Shown: piece by piece, positions 1 through 10,990 of the stretch | Numbering within the stretch: position 1 is the first letter of the stretch | Layout of the letters: each line of letters opens with the position of its first letter | Source of the DNA: Albugo candida | Taxonomy: Eukaryota > Oomycota > Peronosporomycetes > Albuginales | DNA length: 64,000 nt | Direction of reading: 5' to 3' | Assembly (NCBI GenBank): GCA_040437565.1 | Contig: JBDOQK010000015.1 | Coordinates: 310,001-374,000, forward strand | Notes under the pieces: generated by a model | Told to the model about the DNA's origin: nothing | Database searches by the model: none | Seen by the model: only the letters and a program-made list of their open reading frames with translations | Program-made: the position numbers and the translations under genes

Positions 1-136
1 ATTTACCTATAGTGGTGCTGAGTGTTATGATGATGATAAGTGCAATCAACGTAGCCACAGCGGTCAAGACTGTTTTCTTTCTTTGCTTGAGGCTGCTCCT
101 TAATTGAGACATACTGGATTTTCCATCCCACGCCAT
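1..136 (-). CDS. N-terminal exon of a type II membrane protein, cut by window edge
   Basis: The minus strand opens with ATG at 136 and stays open to base 1, giving 45 codons. The reading is a short polar head rich in Lys/Arg/Gln (residues 9-22) followed by a strongly hydrophobic stretch (about residues 23-43, with four consecutive Ile). Basic residues before the hydrophobic core and no cleavage-like site suggest a signal anchor of a type II membrane protein, as in many Golgi or surface glycosidases and glycosyltransferases. A GTAAAT donor-like site lies at the very edge, so the exon may end there. The rest of the gene is outside the window, so the function cannot be named. Confidence 0.5.
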   Translation of the reverse strand, partial: MAWDGKSSMSQLRSSLKQRKKTVLTAVATLIALIIIITLSTTIGK

Positions 137-965
137 CTTATCCGTTTAGTTTCTGCGTAGCGTCAAGCAGAAATAATTTTGTTGAATACGCTTATATTCA
201 GAATATAATGCCTCAGATCGTCTAAGGTGCAGTGAAGGGCGGAAGACAAGCAATGTGAGTAATCGGTATAGACAGTTAGACATGTGGCTGCACTAGGGCT
301 AGAACAGAAACGTTGTAGGGAACATTGTCGGCTGTGCGGGTAGCGTAATACCCACGTGTTGTTGTGGTAAAGTAGTCGTAATTTCTGCACTCAGTGGTTG
401 TTAACCCAATAGTAAAGTTTAAAGTAGTAGGTTTGAGGGTGTGGGTTAGTCCTATGCGTCATAATTCCAGCGCCTTGACCGGAATAAGAGTCATACATTT
501 ACACATATTTCTGCTGTAAACCTACTAATCAAGTCCTGATCAGCAACTCTTCCACAATCTTATCAGATCTCAAGTTGTGGTATGCACTTGTAGTTGGCAT
601 ATATTTTATAATCTTGCTATGTATAAAATATTGCCAAGAGATCGAGTGTACTTAGCGGGCAGGAATGCTTGCAAGCTGCTTGGAAAGAAGACGAGTAGTT
701 ACACATCTATAGCAAGACTGATACGCATATCCTTCATGTTATCGGTACGTGCTTTTCGATAGAACGTGCTTCTGCATAGTGCGGCAATGTTGTACGATTA
801 CAAGGAAGGAATGGTGAAAAATATAAAGCGGAAGCCCCAAATGTCTAAATCTAACTCGCAGCAAGGGTTTTATCCGATTGTGCACAGTCAATCAACTATC
901 GACTAGTTCATACAGAGCTTGATTATTGGAAGGTCTCCTACGTAGAGATACGTCTACTCTTAAAG
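137..965. other. Intergenic, no gene seen
   Basis: Only short, low-complexity or non-ATG frames occur here. It is the probable shared upstream region of the leftward membrane-protein gene (start 136) and the rightward RCC1 gene (start 966). Confidence 0.5.
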
Positions 966-2557
966 ATGAATTGCGTCGCTTCAACAGCGAATGTAAAAAG
1001 CGAGCATCTAGCTATTGGCAATAATAATGCAGAACTTCGACGTTCCCGACTAACCGAACGAGCTTTCTATGATGACGATAGCTTGATTCATGATCAATCT
1101 TGCAAATTCATCGGGACTATCGATGCAAGTATCCGGGTAGCAGCATCGTTGAATTCGACTATAGAGGACTTCTCAAAATTTACACGGCCATTTTCTTGGG
1201 GATATGGCTGCACCGATGGTGCACTGGGTCATGCGAAAACAAGCGTTATTGAGCCTTTGCGACTGGTCTCAGCCTTCCGCAGTATTGGTGTGAAGCAAGT
1301 AATTGCCGCTGATAGGCTCACACTTTTTCTCACATGTACGCAAAAGATTAGCTAATGTACTTGCTACAATTGTCATCCACATGGCTCTTTAGACCGCGAT
1401 GAGATATATCAGTGTGGTCGTCTGATTTCGTATGATAGTGTGTCAACCATACGCACACCGAGCAAGGTGGATTTCCCACAAAATGGAACAGCATCGATCA
1501 TTTCCATCCGAGCTGCTAACTGTGCATGCTATGCTCTCGACGGTATTCTTTTTCGCTACAGGAATTGTTAGTCTTGAATTATATTTTGTATACAGATTTG
1601 GGGAAGGTCTATGAATGGGGTTGCCTCCTTAAAGCAACATCTAGCTCTCAAGATAAGAGTACGCTAGCAGAAGGAACATCATATGGTCTCGAAATAGGTG
1701 AAGGCTTCTGTAAAAAGAAAAGTAAAAGATGTATGAAGTTTGTGCATCAAGCTCCCGCAATTGTTTCAAGTCTCTCGAATATCATGATCAAAAAGATCAG
1801 ACCCGGTAACGACTTTGTGATTGCTATCGACGATTCTGGAAATGCCTTTTCTTGGGGCCAGAATCGTTTCGGCCAGCTCGGTTTGGGGCACAAATGTGAC
1901 ACGAAACATCCAGAAAAAATTGTAGCAATCAAAGCAATGTTCGTTGTAGATGTTGAAGCCAATTACAATCACGTTCTGGCGATTTTGGGTTAGACCTCCT
2001 TTTCAATTAAAAATGACCGCTGCTGACATGATTTTACAGCTCCACGGCGGACGCAAGGCTTTCTTCTGTACCTTCTTATCTACTCATGGGGTAAAAATCA
2101 ATTTGGTTGCCTTGGAAGAGAGGAGGAGGCGAGTTCCACATACCCCCAGGAGGTGACGTTTTTTAGAGGACTAAATCCTGCTCAGATTGCAACCGGCATC
2201 GACCATAGCATGGTTCTATGTCTAGCTGGATCGCAATCATTTCTATACACATTCGGCGGGAACCAATTTGGGCAACTTGGCACTGGGATTACATGGCAGT
2301 ACTGTGTGCAACCGCAGCTAGTATACTATCTTGCTAAAGTTCCGATAGTAAGTATCAGCGCAGGTTCGAGATACTCAGTTGCCTTATCCGCAAACGGTGA
2401 GCTATTCTCTTGGGGTGATGGAATGTACGGCAAGACTTCCACTCCGGGAGGCGGAATTACATGTGTACCAAATAAAATTTCTTCGTCTCGAAACCAATTT
2501 GTGACGCAAATTTCCGCTGGGAAGTCGCACGTCATAGGACTTTTCCGAAATTGCTAA
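966..2557 (+). CDS. RCC1-repeat protein
   Basis: Four exons join in frame: 966-1335, 1393-1542, 1596-1988 and 2040-2557 (476 aa). The three introns are 51-57 nt; the third uses a GTTAGA donor. The product contains several RCC1-type blades, recognisable by Trp-Gly-x-N-x-F/Gly-x-LG cores, e.g. SWGQNRFGQLGLG, YSWGKNQFGCLG and TFGGNQFGQLGTG, followed by the usual hydrophobic strands. Known RCC1-family proteins are seven-bladed propellers that act as Ran exchange factors or as ligand-binding scaffolds. Several blades are degenerate, and no partner domain (FYVE, HECT, BTB) is visible, so this is more likely an RCC1-like scaffold than RCC1 itself. The start at 966 is the first ATG of the exon; an upstream exon cannot be excluded. 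Confidence 0.75.
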
Positions 2558-3328
2558 GTCCTCACTCGAGTATATTGAGATTGAAATTTACTATCTTGGG
2601 ATCGTTTTTATCGTTCCGTATCAAAAGTGCGAGTGCATCCATCGCCACTGATGCTTTTCTGACTACCTATGATGATGCTACTTGGTTGTGATCAAAGACA
2701 GAGTGAGAGATAGTAGAGCCGTCAAAAGAACACTTCATAGCTGTTTGGAATAGTAGTCTGAACACGTAGATGGTCAGTCTCAATTTCTCGAGTGGGTGTC
2801 CCCTTCGATTTGATCTGATCACTCGTATTTTAATCTCTAAATAAAAGCTACTACAACGAAAGTACATTGGTCACGTGAGACTTCCTCACACTTCAAGTTC
2901 AGTCCACAACTTGATTCGTCTTTGATTTGTCAAAGATACTAGCGAAGCTGTCATACTCAGCATGATTATACATCTGGCGAATTCCGAGCGAGACTAATAT
3001 TCTCGGATTCAGGACTGTTGAATCCATATTGTAACCGGTAGTGGTCCAAGAGATGCGTGTACGACTTAATGAGTCTTGTGTTTTGCGATGTAGTGACACG
3101 TCGATTATATAGACACACTAAACAAGCATTATCTACAGGGCTATTTAACCGTGCTTTGCAATGAGTGATAGTAGAGCTTGAGAAGCGCATGTTCATATAG
3201 AATAAGATGCAATTCTGTGGTGTTGCAGCACCATACAACAAAGCGCTACATACGTGTTCGTTGCATTACGTACGTCTGTTCACGGTCAAGCTATTTAAAC
3301 GGATCAATAAGTGCATCCCACTGCATAG
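2558..3328. other. Intergenic, no gene seen
   Basis: About 770 bp with only short overlapping minus-strand frames that show no family features. It presumably holds the 3' end of the RCC1 gene and the promoter of the SANT gene. Confidence 0.5.
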
Positions 3329-4273
3329 ATGCAAGAGTCGCATGAAGAGGAGGTGACACACCACCCCTGTATGACGATGCTGATGAATGATGCTCACAAG
3401 CATAGTAACAACGAAACGGTTGAAGTGCCCAAAATTTCGCCACACTCATCGTTGATGGCATCACAAAGTACGGACACAGCCATGGCATCGCTGGCAACCA
3501 CATTGTCGAAACAGGTATCCGATCTCGGTGAACCTGCATTTTCTCCTGGTGTTGTGTATTCGACTGCAAATACGCTTTGGTCGGCAGAAGAATTGCAATT
3601 GCTTTTTCGCGGACTAAATGATTTTCCTGAAGAAAGATACGACAACGTGACCAGGTACATTCACATTGCTTCTTCTATTCCAAGGAAATGTGTTCGCGAT
3701 GTCGCCTTCAAAGTGAAATCAATGAGCATACAGCAAGAAAATCTATTAGCTCAAGCCCAAGATACCGTAAACACCAATCAGTTGCAGAAACGTATGAAAA
3801 TCGAACAGTATAAAGACGTCCAAGCTACAGCCTTGCCCCTTCTCGATCAACGTAAAATGGGGCTTGACCAGCGATGTGATGGACCTTCTGATGGCCTCTC
3901 GTTCTCGACTATTGAAGTACAATTGCATGGGCTGCTCAAAGTAGGCTGATGTAATACTCACAGATCTACTTTTAACAAGTCAAAAAAATAGGAAAATGCC
4001 ATGGTTTTGAACGCAATTCGGAGCAACCTTCTTTCTGGACGAATACAAGACAATCGTAAGCAGATGATGCAATTTCATGGTAACTCCCAAGCCATCATAT
4101 CATCGTAAGTCTTGCTTGACAGCAGTAACATATAAGCCCCGATACTCATGTACACACTTCTGAATAGCATTGGAAATATATCAGCTTCGCTTCCTCCGCT
4201 ACATTTCAAGCTTGATACATCGTTGATTGATGACTCAAAATTGGCGTCGAATCCTCAGCGGCTCAATTTGTAG
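3329..4273 (+). CDS. SANT/Myb-like protein with DUF3755-type C-terminus
   Basis: Exons 3329-3940, 3992-4104 and 4168-4273 give 276 aa. Residues 82-132 form a SANT/Myb-like helical unit (TLWSAEELQLLFRGL, then RYIHIAS, then RKCVRDVAFK). After two introns the C-terminus reads LNAIRSNLLSGRIQDN and a proline-rich tail. This order (SANT-like helix set, then a helix with an IRSNL...IQDN core, then SLPPLHF) resembles the plant DUF3755 family of small nuclear Myb-like proteins. That assignment is from memory of the pattern and would need a profile search. The region from 3960 onward is repeated behind the gap at 4853. The stop at 4273 lies only 35 bp from the stop of the convergent Spp2-like gene. Confidence 0.65.
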
Positions 4274-4852
4274 GCACAGACAGGATCACGGGTGTGTGGA
4301 CCAAAACCTTATTTTTTTCTTTTATCGTTGTTTCGACGATTCCCACTACGTTTTCGTTCTTCTCGTCTCTTCTGCTCATCTCTTCGATGTTCTTTGTTGC
4401 TCCTTCGATCGCCTCTTTGACCACTCGAGGAGGTGCACTTGTGCCTTTCATTCCTAATTTGATATTTCTCGTTGGATTCGGATTCGACGTCCCGCGAACG
4501 TGAATTTGCAAGCTTTTTGATGGATGCTGAAGGACGATTCGGGCTATGTGTATGATTCGAACAATCTCGCTTTACCTTAACAGGGGCATTATCCACATGT
4601 GTGATCTTAACTCTTTTGGTATACCGATCACCAGATATCGTAGGAGCAGTCTTAGCACCAAGCCCAAGTAATCTATGTCTTGGCTGAATGTCAATTGAGT
4701 TCGTTTCATCGTCCTTGGTTCCTTTCCAGCCCATTCCTCGGAGTAGTGCTGATCCGAATTCTTCTACCGGGACCTTTTCGTATGCATCACTATGAACATG
4801 AAGCTCCTGTGGTCTCATAGAAACATCAAATTGGTACTTCGCGGTCACAGAA
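3960..4852. repeat. 893-bp exact repeat left of N gap (copy at 4953-5845)
   Basis: Bases 3960-4852 recur at 4953-5845 on either side of the 100-N gap 4853-4952. Both copies run into the gap edge, as expected for overlapping contig ends placed side by side. Confidence 0.9.
4309..4852 (-). pseudogene. Duplicate 3' half of Spp2-like gene (assembly copy)
   Basis: The C-terminal ~180 codons of the Spp2/G-patch gene appear here and stop at the gap edge. They are identical to 5302-5845. Frames that read across the N run are not real starts. Confidence 0.8.
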
Positions 4853-4952
4853 NNNNNNNNNNNNNNNNNNNNNNNNNNNNNNNNNNNNNNNNNNNNNNNN
4901 NNNNNNNNNNNNNNNNNNNNNNNNNNNNNNNNNNNNNNNNNNNNNNNNNNNN
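4853..4952. other. Assembly gap, 100 N
   Basis: Exactly 100 N. The exact flank repeat suggests that the true gap size is zero and the flanks overlap. Confidence 0.95.
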
Positions 4953-4984
4953 ACAGATCTACTTTTAACAAGTCAAAAAAATAG

Positions 4985-5266
4985 GAAAATGCCATGGTTT
5001 TGAACGCAATTCGGAGCAACCTTCTTTCTGGACGAATACAAGACAATCGTAAGCAGATGATGCAATTTCATGGTAACTCCCAAGCCATCATATCATCGTA
5101 AGTCTTGCTTGACAGCAGTAACATATAAGCCCCGATACTCATGTACACACTTCTGAATAGCATTGGAAATATATCAGCTTCGCTTCCTCCGCTACATTTC
5201 AAGCTTGATACATCGTTGATTGATGACTCAAAATTGGCGTCGAATCCTCAGCGGCTCAATTTGTAG
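4985..5266 (+). pseudogene. Duplicate of last two SANT-gene exons (assembly copy)
   Basis: Bases 4985-5097 and 5161-5266 repeat exons 2 and 3 of the SANT gene exactly, 993 bp downstream, with no first exon attached. They lie in the 893-bp exact repeat flanking the 100-N gap, so this is almost certainly an unmerged contig end and not a second gene. Confidence 0.8.
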
Positions 5267-5301
5267 GCACAGACAGGATCACGGGTGTGTGGACCAAAAC
5301 C

Positions 5302-6366
5302 TTATTTTTTTCTTTTATCGTTGTTTCGACGATTCCCACTACGTTTTCGTTCTTCTCGTCTCTTCTGCTCATCTCTTCGATGTTCTTTGTTGCTCCTTCG
5401 ATCGCCTCTTTGACCACTCGAGGAGGTGCACTTGTGCCTTTCATTCCTAATTTGATATTTCTCGTTGGATTCGGATTCGACGTCCCGCGAACGTGAATTT
5501 GCAAGCTTTTTGATGGATGCTGAAGGACGATTCGGGCTATGTGTATGATTCGAACAATCTCGCTTTACCTTAACAGGGGCATTATCCACATGTGTGATCT
5601 TAACTCTTTTGGTATACCGATCACCAGATATCGTAGGAGCAGTCTTAGCACCAAGCCCAAGTAATCTATGTCTTGGCTGAATGTCAATTGAGTTCGTTTC
5701 ATCGTCCTTGGTTCCTTTCCAGCCCATTCCTCGGAGTAGTGCTGATCCGAATTCTTCTACCGGGACCTTTTCGTATGCATCACTATGAACATGAAGCTCC
5801 TGTGGTCTCATAGAAACATCAAATTGGTACTTCGCGGTCACAGAATCTAATTTCTCCATCCCAGGAACAGCGTTTTGGAAAAGTATGGGCATTCCATCAC
5901 GTGATCTTTGATTCTTTCCTATGTTCCTTTTCACTAGAATATCATCTGAGCCTATCGTGCCTGATTTCATTGCTATCACAAGGTTGTTATCTGTGGATTT
6001 CTGTTGGTTGGAATAATTGATCCGGCCTTCTATTTCAGCCAGAATAGCTCTTGCGGTCTCGGTTTCGCCATCTGTCGCATCATTTCCGATACTCTCAGTT
6101 TCTTTCAATAAAACATTATCTTTTTCATCGACTTTCTTCTTGCTCCACTGATTTTCCTTGATGAGAGGAATAACTAGTTCTGGGGGCTTCGAGGAAACAG
6201 AGGATGAAGCGTCAAATTTAGTGATATAAATTTCGTTTGAGACGTTCTTTTTATCCGTCGATCCAAACGCTTGCTTCAAATGATTCCTATTACTTCCTTC
6301 ATCATCATTTCTTTGCACGTGAAATCCATTCTTTTTTACTTTCTTTAGCGAGAAACCGAGCTTCAT
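5302..6366 (-). CDS. Spp2/GPKOW-family G-patch splicing factor
   Basis: A 354-aa single-exon protein. Residues about 195-245 carry the Spp2/MOS2 signature: YEKVPVEEFGSALLRGMGWK, then PRHRLLGLGA. In yeast Spp2 and human GPKOW this G-patch unit binds and activates the DEAH helicase Prp2/DHX16, driving spliceosome remodelling before the first step of splicing. The N-terminal half is polar with KKVKK-like basic patches. The C-terminus is an RS/RE-rich tail (many Arg, Ser, Lys and Glu) ending in RNNDKRKK, typical of nuclear speckle proteins. No KOW domains are present, so it is closer to Spp2 than to full GPKOW. The ATG at 6366 is 228 bp from the divergent WRKY19-like gene, which suggests a shared promoter region. 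Confidence 0.85.
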   Translation of the reverse strand: MKLGFSLKKVKKNGFHVQRNDDEGSNRNHLKQAFGSTDKKNVSNEIYITKFDASSSVSSKPPELVIPLIKENQWSKKKVDEKDNVLLKETESIGNDATDGETETARAILAEIEGRINYSNQQKSTDNNLVIAMKSGTIGSDDILVKRNIGKNQRSRDGMPILFQNAVPGMEKLDSVTAKYQFDVSMRPQELHVHSDAYEKVPVEEFGSALLRGMGWKGTKDDETNSIDIQPRHRLLGLGAKTAPTISGDRYTKRVKITHVDNAPVKVKRDCSNHTHSPNRPSASIKKLANSRSRDVESESNEKYQIRNERHKCTSSSGQRGDRRSNKEHRRDEQKRREERKRSGNRRNNDKRKK

Positions 6367-6594
6367 AATGTATGGTCTTTGACTGAGAGTATACGTATAA
6401 ATACGTATACTTTTTTTTGTATTAGTGACGAGCCAATCGCCAATGTATCAGTTCAGGGTGTCCAATTGATCAACCGAATCGATATGACCTCACTGCACTG
6501 ACGCAGCACCGTCTATGGGTATTGCGGAAAAGACGGAAACTAATTTATGTCCGCTTTGTTTGTGTAAATAAGTTTTACCGCAGAGCTCAACTCA

Positions 6595-7491
6595 ATGACC
6601 TCTCAAAGTGAAGATTATACAGTAACAGCTGCTTCAACAAAGTGTACTTTACAGAGCATTCAGAGCTCAGCATCTTCCTCGTGTCTTTTTGAAGATGGTG
6701 AGCTCCTGGACTTCATTGAAACTATCTACGAAGATTTCACCAAGTACTCGTGGTCATCGAGGGAGATGGAATCTCCGGAGATTAATAAGTTTTCAACAGA
6801 TGCGCTTTTGCTCGATCTAAGTGTCGATAAATGGTCGACCGAGGGTTGTGCTTCTTCTTCCGTAAGTTTTTTCGATATGCTGCTGACAGATGAACACAAG
6901 CCATATCAACACTTTGAAGAAAATCACTGTAGCACAGTGCACACTTCTTATACTGAAGATGAATTATTCACTCCGTTAGATTATTGGATTTCCAGCTTTC
7001 CGTCGACAGCTCGTCAGTTTCCTAGTGCACACGCTATGGACGACCCTGCTATCAAAGAAATATCGAATAACAAGATCTCAAAGATATCAGAATCCATTCT
7101 CAATCCACGTGTTCTATCATCACGATGTGTGTCTCCAGGATGTTCCAGGACAGAACAAACCAATGGACTCTGTATCCGTCATGGTGGCGGTAGACGCTGT
7201 TCCGTCACAGACTGCAATCGCGGTGCACAAGCGCAAGGTCGATGCAAAAAACATGGCGGGGGTACACGCTGTAAGGTGATTGGCTGCTCTAGAAGCAACC
7301 AAGGTGGTGGATTTTGTCGTTCTCATGGAGGAGGTAAGCTCTGCACATATCCAGGTTGCAAGAAGGGTGTACAGCGTAAAGGCTACTGCTCAACACACGG
7401 TGGCTCTCGCTTGTGCAAGATTACCGGTTGCTCCAGAGTTGACCGTGGCGGTGGTTTCTGTGGTCAACACAAGAAGGATAATCTATTGTGA
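6595..7491 (+). CDS. WRKY19-like protein with five Cys/His/Gly repeats
   Basis: A 298-aa single-exon protein. The first ~170 residues are acidic and Ser-rich, without a known fold, like an activation region. From about residue 178 to the end there are five tandem repeats of the form C-x4-C-(x7-8)-G-x-C-x2-H-G-G-x(2-3)-C, e.g. CSRSNQGGGFCRSHGGG; the last one ends in CGQHKK. Each repeat can plausibly bind one zinc through Cys3His. Such repeats are abundant in oomycetes and are commonly named WRKY transcription factor 19-like after the similar segment in that plant protein, but there is no WRKY domain here. Nuclear DNA or protein binding is inferred. Confidence 0.8.
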   Translation: MTSQSEDYTVTAASTKCTLQSIQSSASSSCLFEDGELLDFIETIYEDFTKYSWSSREMESPEINKFSTDALLLDLSVDKWSTEGCASSSVSFFDMLLTDEHKPYQHFEENHCSTVHTSYTEDELFTPLDYWISSFPSTARQFPSAHAMDDPAIKEISNNKISKISESILNPRVLSSRCVSPGCSRTEQTNGLCIRHGGGRRCSVTDCNRGAQAQGRCKKHGGGTRCKVIGCSRSNQGGGFCRSHGGGKLCTYPGCKKGVQRKGYCSTHGGSRLCKITGCSRVDRGGGFCGQHKKDNLL

Positions 7492-7597
7492 TCTTATGCA
7501 AAATACGCAGACGCTCAATCTGCATGTCGAATACTAACGTAACCAAATTCAGTAGGACATAACTGACATAACAAAGTTGTTGTGCCACTCAGCTTGA

Positions 7598-10244
7598 ATG
7601 ACTCCGACGCAGTCAGATGATCTACTATCTCCTTTGTCACGAGTAGAAAAAGCTCGAAAGTATGCGATGATGGAGCAGAGAGAACGTATAAAATCGCTAC
7701 ACGATCGTCGGGAACATATTATTACTCGTACAGACCCCACCATACCTTCGTCCAATTTCAGTTATAAACGTAAAGTCGGTGACGCAGTATCCGATGCCGA
7801 CCGATATTCTTGGCAAACACAGCATACGTACTCGCCAAGACTGAAATACAAGAGCGCCGGTGTCAAACACATTCATTTCGATGAAGTTTCTATCCAAGAT
7901 AGTAGTAGGACACACAAAAACAAAAGACGGGCGCTTCATAACCAAGAAAAAGAAAATAGTGCGAGATCGCATTATCCATCAGCTCCACAATATATCAATT
8001 GTACCAGAGGTTCCTACGAGCCTGAAGATGCGGGTATTAACTCTTCAGAGTATCGAAGAAGATCATATCTGAGCGGCCGAAGCGTATTGGATGACCCGTC
8101 AGTCAAAGATGCTCAAATGGAACAATGCGAATATGAACGTACTAAATCAAGAATTTATAGAGATAGGGATCTGAGATGCTTTCCCTCCCAGGACATGAAA
8201 ACTCCACGACAGGAAGATAGGATGACTGGTGCGGAGACTGTTGAAGGAAAAGAGATTCTCAGTACACTGCTAGCGACTAGTACTCCTCGTTTTGGAAGAA
8301 AATTTCTATCTGAAAGTAAAAAAGCAGGAAAGGATGACGACAGAATTGAAGCTCGCGTTTTGACTTATTCCTCGTCGGATTCTGAATCGGCTGATTGCGA
8401 GAATTACAACTCGAATCGTCTTGTACCTCCTCGGTCGAATAACAGCCACGTTTCGACTACTCAGTACAATGAACATCCAGGGTACCATAAAAATGAGCTA
8501 GATCCTGATCGAAAGTTTTCTGATACAAGAAGTGAATGGGATGAAAGCACTGGTAAAATAAATGATCGTCTTCGTTTCCGGGGCATTCCCAAAGATGCAG
8601 ACCGAGAGGACTCAAAGCATGACGAACCAACTCCAGATGGTACTGACATAACGGAAAAACCTTTGAATTGGCAGGAATTACAAGGACTTACATGGATTCA
8701 TCTTGTTGCATGGTTCATCGTTGCTTTCCTATGTGCTTGTGCAGCTGCGGTATTGTACCCAGTCATAAATGCTTACTGGACTCCTGCATTACCATATTGT
8801 GCTAGCAAGGAAAGTGATTATGCATATCTTTTGGCCGACGACTCTGAAAAAGGCATCGGGTCAAACCCTCCCAGATCATGGGCAGTTCAGCTGTATCAAG
8901 GGGACGCCACATGCCGTAGATGTCCTTTGTATGGAATATGCGAAAATGGTCATCTGCGGACGTGCGTTCTCCCTTTCGAATTAAAACATGGAACCTGCGC
9001 TAAAAGCGACGTCATCGAACATGAATTTGAACAAGTAGCAGCCTCAATAAGGCACTTGCTGGTAAGGCAAGTCAGCATCGACACATGCAACATCTCGCTG
9101 ACCGATTTCATGTGGGACATTGAGAACGCAAGAAGTAAAGCAGCAGAAAATGCCACAAGTGTTTCCTTGCACTCAATCGAAAGGTATATCAAAAAGCAGG
9201 TCAAAGAGCTTGCAAGCGAGGGTTTGGCACACGAACGAGATGCGCCGTTGGTCTCACTCACATCGTTACCACCTAAATATGTCGTACGACGTGCCCTGGA
9301 CCTTGCCATATCAAAGCTTGATGGAGTGACAGTGCAGCCAAACGAAAATGTCGTATTTATTCCTCAAACGCTGGCGCCACTGATTTGCCGGGGCAAACTT
9401 TATCTATTCGCTAGTCTGAAATTGATTATAACGACCATCATATTTCTGCTAATTGTAGCATTGCTCCGGCAACGTTGGGTATTGAAGCAGACGAATAGGG
9501 CGCTTGTGGAGCGATTATGGAAAGAAGTACGTGCTTGTTTGATGGCACGCGCAACTGAGGCAGAGACGAAAAATAAATACGTAAAGCTCGTTGAGCCTTA
9601 TTGCCCGGTTTCCCACATTCGGGACATTTTATTTGACTCAGAATTGCTGACACAAAACAAAAAGAGGTGGCTGCAGAATGTCATTTGGCCCAAAGTTGTG
9701 CATCTTGTCGAAGCAGATTCACACATCTTGAAATCACGCGCCATGTAAGCTCTTGTCAATGTCCTAAGGCTCATCACTATCACTCTGATGATCGTTCCAC
9801 AGTATACATGGTCAAGATGTGGCGGTATGGCAATGGCTATCCCAACCCGCAGTCATGCCAGCTTATCAAAAGGCTGTTGACTCGCAAAAATTTGCACGTC
9901 CTCAAAATACTCCCTTCGCACCATCATTTCAGACCGACGTGTCGTATCCACGCTATTTTCCAGCTTTTTCCAGACCAAGGGCCGATCAGACTGATTCAAT
10001 CGACCTAACACACCCCTCGTCTTCGCCCAGTAATTTTTCAACATATGCCCAGAACCCATCCACACCGATTCACTCTCGCTACTTACAGCACGCAACACAT
10101 TCGGAAACTCCCTTCGATATCAAACGTGAGCGTCTCAGAGCTCGGTCGGTCGCTGTCGCGGAGCAAGCTGCCAGACGTTTTAATGATCAGAGCAGTCAAC
10201 CTTCTCAAAGTGGATTTTCGCTATTCCGTAATCATTTTTGGTGA
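7598..10244 (+). CDS. Man1/Src1-like inner nuclear membrane protein
   Basis: Exons 7598-9744 and 9803-10244 (58-nt intron, GTAAGC donor) give 862 aa. Residues 1-360 are polar, charged and Ser/Arg-rich. A transmembrane segment lies at about 367-392 and a second at about 604-625. Between them is a luminal domain with a Cys cluster (CRRCPLYGICENGHL) as in the Man1-Src1p C-terminal (MSC) domain. After the second segment comes a winged-helix-like region that ends, across the intron, with IHGQDVAVWQW, the usual close of the MSC domain. Man1, Src1 and Heh2 proteins sit in the inner nuclear membrane and tether chromatin. I could not recognise a LEM or HeH domain at the N-terminus. The C-terminal ~130 residues are low complexity. 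Confidence 0.8.
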
Positions 10245-10990
10245 AACTGGACGCAGGAGAAATATTAGGGATCAGAATATCATTTTTTATTCGCGAAAAA
10301 AAAGATACCTGATGATGACTGCACTTGGGTGAATTTCTCTGTGATAATATTACCGGATTAGATAATCTTCCTTTTTTTGTATTGGAGCAACTTTGTTCTG
10401 TGANNNNNNNNNNNNNNNNNNNNNNNNNNNNNNNNNNNNNNNNNNNNNNNNNNNNNNNNNNNNNNNNNNNNNNNNNNNNNNNNNNNNNNNNNNNNNNNNN
10501 NNNTTTTTTGTATTGGAGCAACTTTGTTCTGTGACTTTCCTTTAACCTCAACTATATTATACATGCCCGAATATCATAGTTCTAAAGGAACGGCTGAACT
10601 CCCGCGACAATCTCAACGCTATACAATAATAGAAACCGATAGCACGACTCAGCGAAAGTCTCTATCGTGCTTTCTGCCTATCACTCATATGACGCTCACG
10701 GCTGCCAAATCATCGAAACTCCCTCTACTCATAAACCAAGGGATTATGCTACTCCTTTACATTTGACATTCTTAGAGAACTTTTACTAATTCTCTGTGGG
10801 TAAGGGTCAACTCGAACTGAGCCATTTGGCTTTTATCCTGACAGGTGCTATTGCTTGATAGCACGTACAGATTGTACAAATTCAGTCACAATAATTATAG
10901 AAGAAGCGTGAAAGAAATTTGATTGACTTGAGTGTCGTTTCATCAGACCCAGTACAGTCCTCATTACACTTTTGCTTGCTGGAGAACACC
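10245..10990. other. Intergenic with 100-N gap
   Basis: Contains the gap 10404-10503. Bases 10373-10403 recur exactly at 10504-10534, so the gap probably closes on a 31-bp overlap. An open frame with ATG at 10562 (68 codons) shows no recognisable features. This is the upstream region of the desulfurase-like gene. Confidence 0.6.
10404..10503. other. Assembly gap, 100 N (31-bp repeated flanks)
   Basis: The 31 bp before the gap are repeated immediately after it, as expected for an unmerged overlap. Confidence 0.9.

Noticed and set aside
10562-10766. 68-codon frame upstream of the desulfurase-like gene
   Set aside because: ATG start exists but there is no motif or splice link to the downstream gene.
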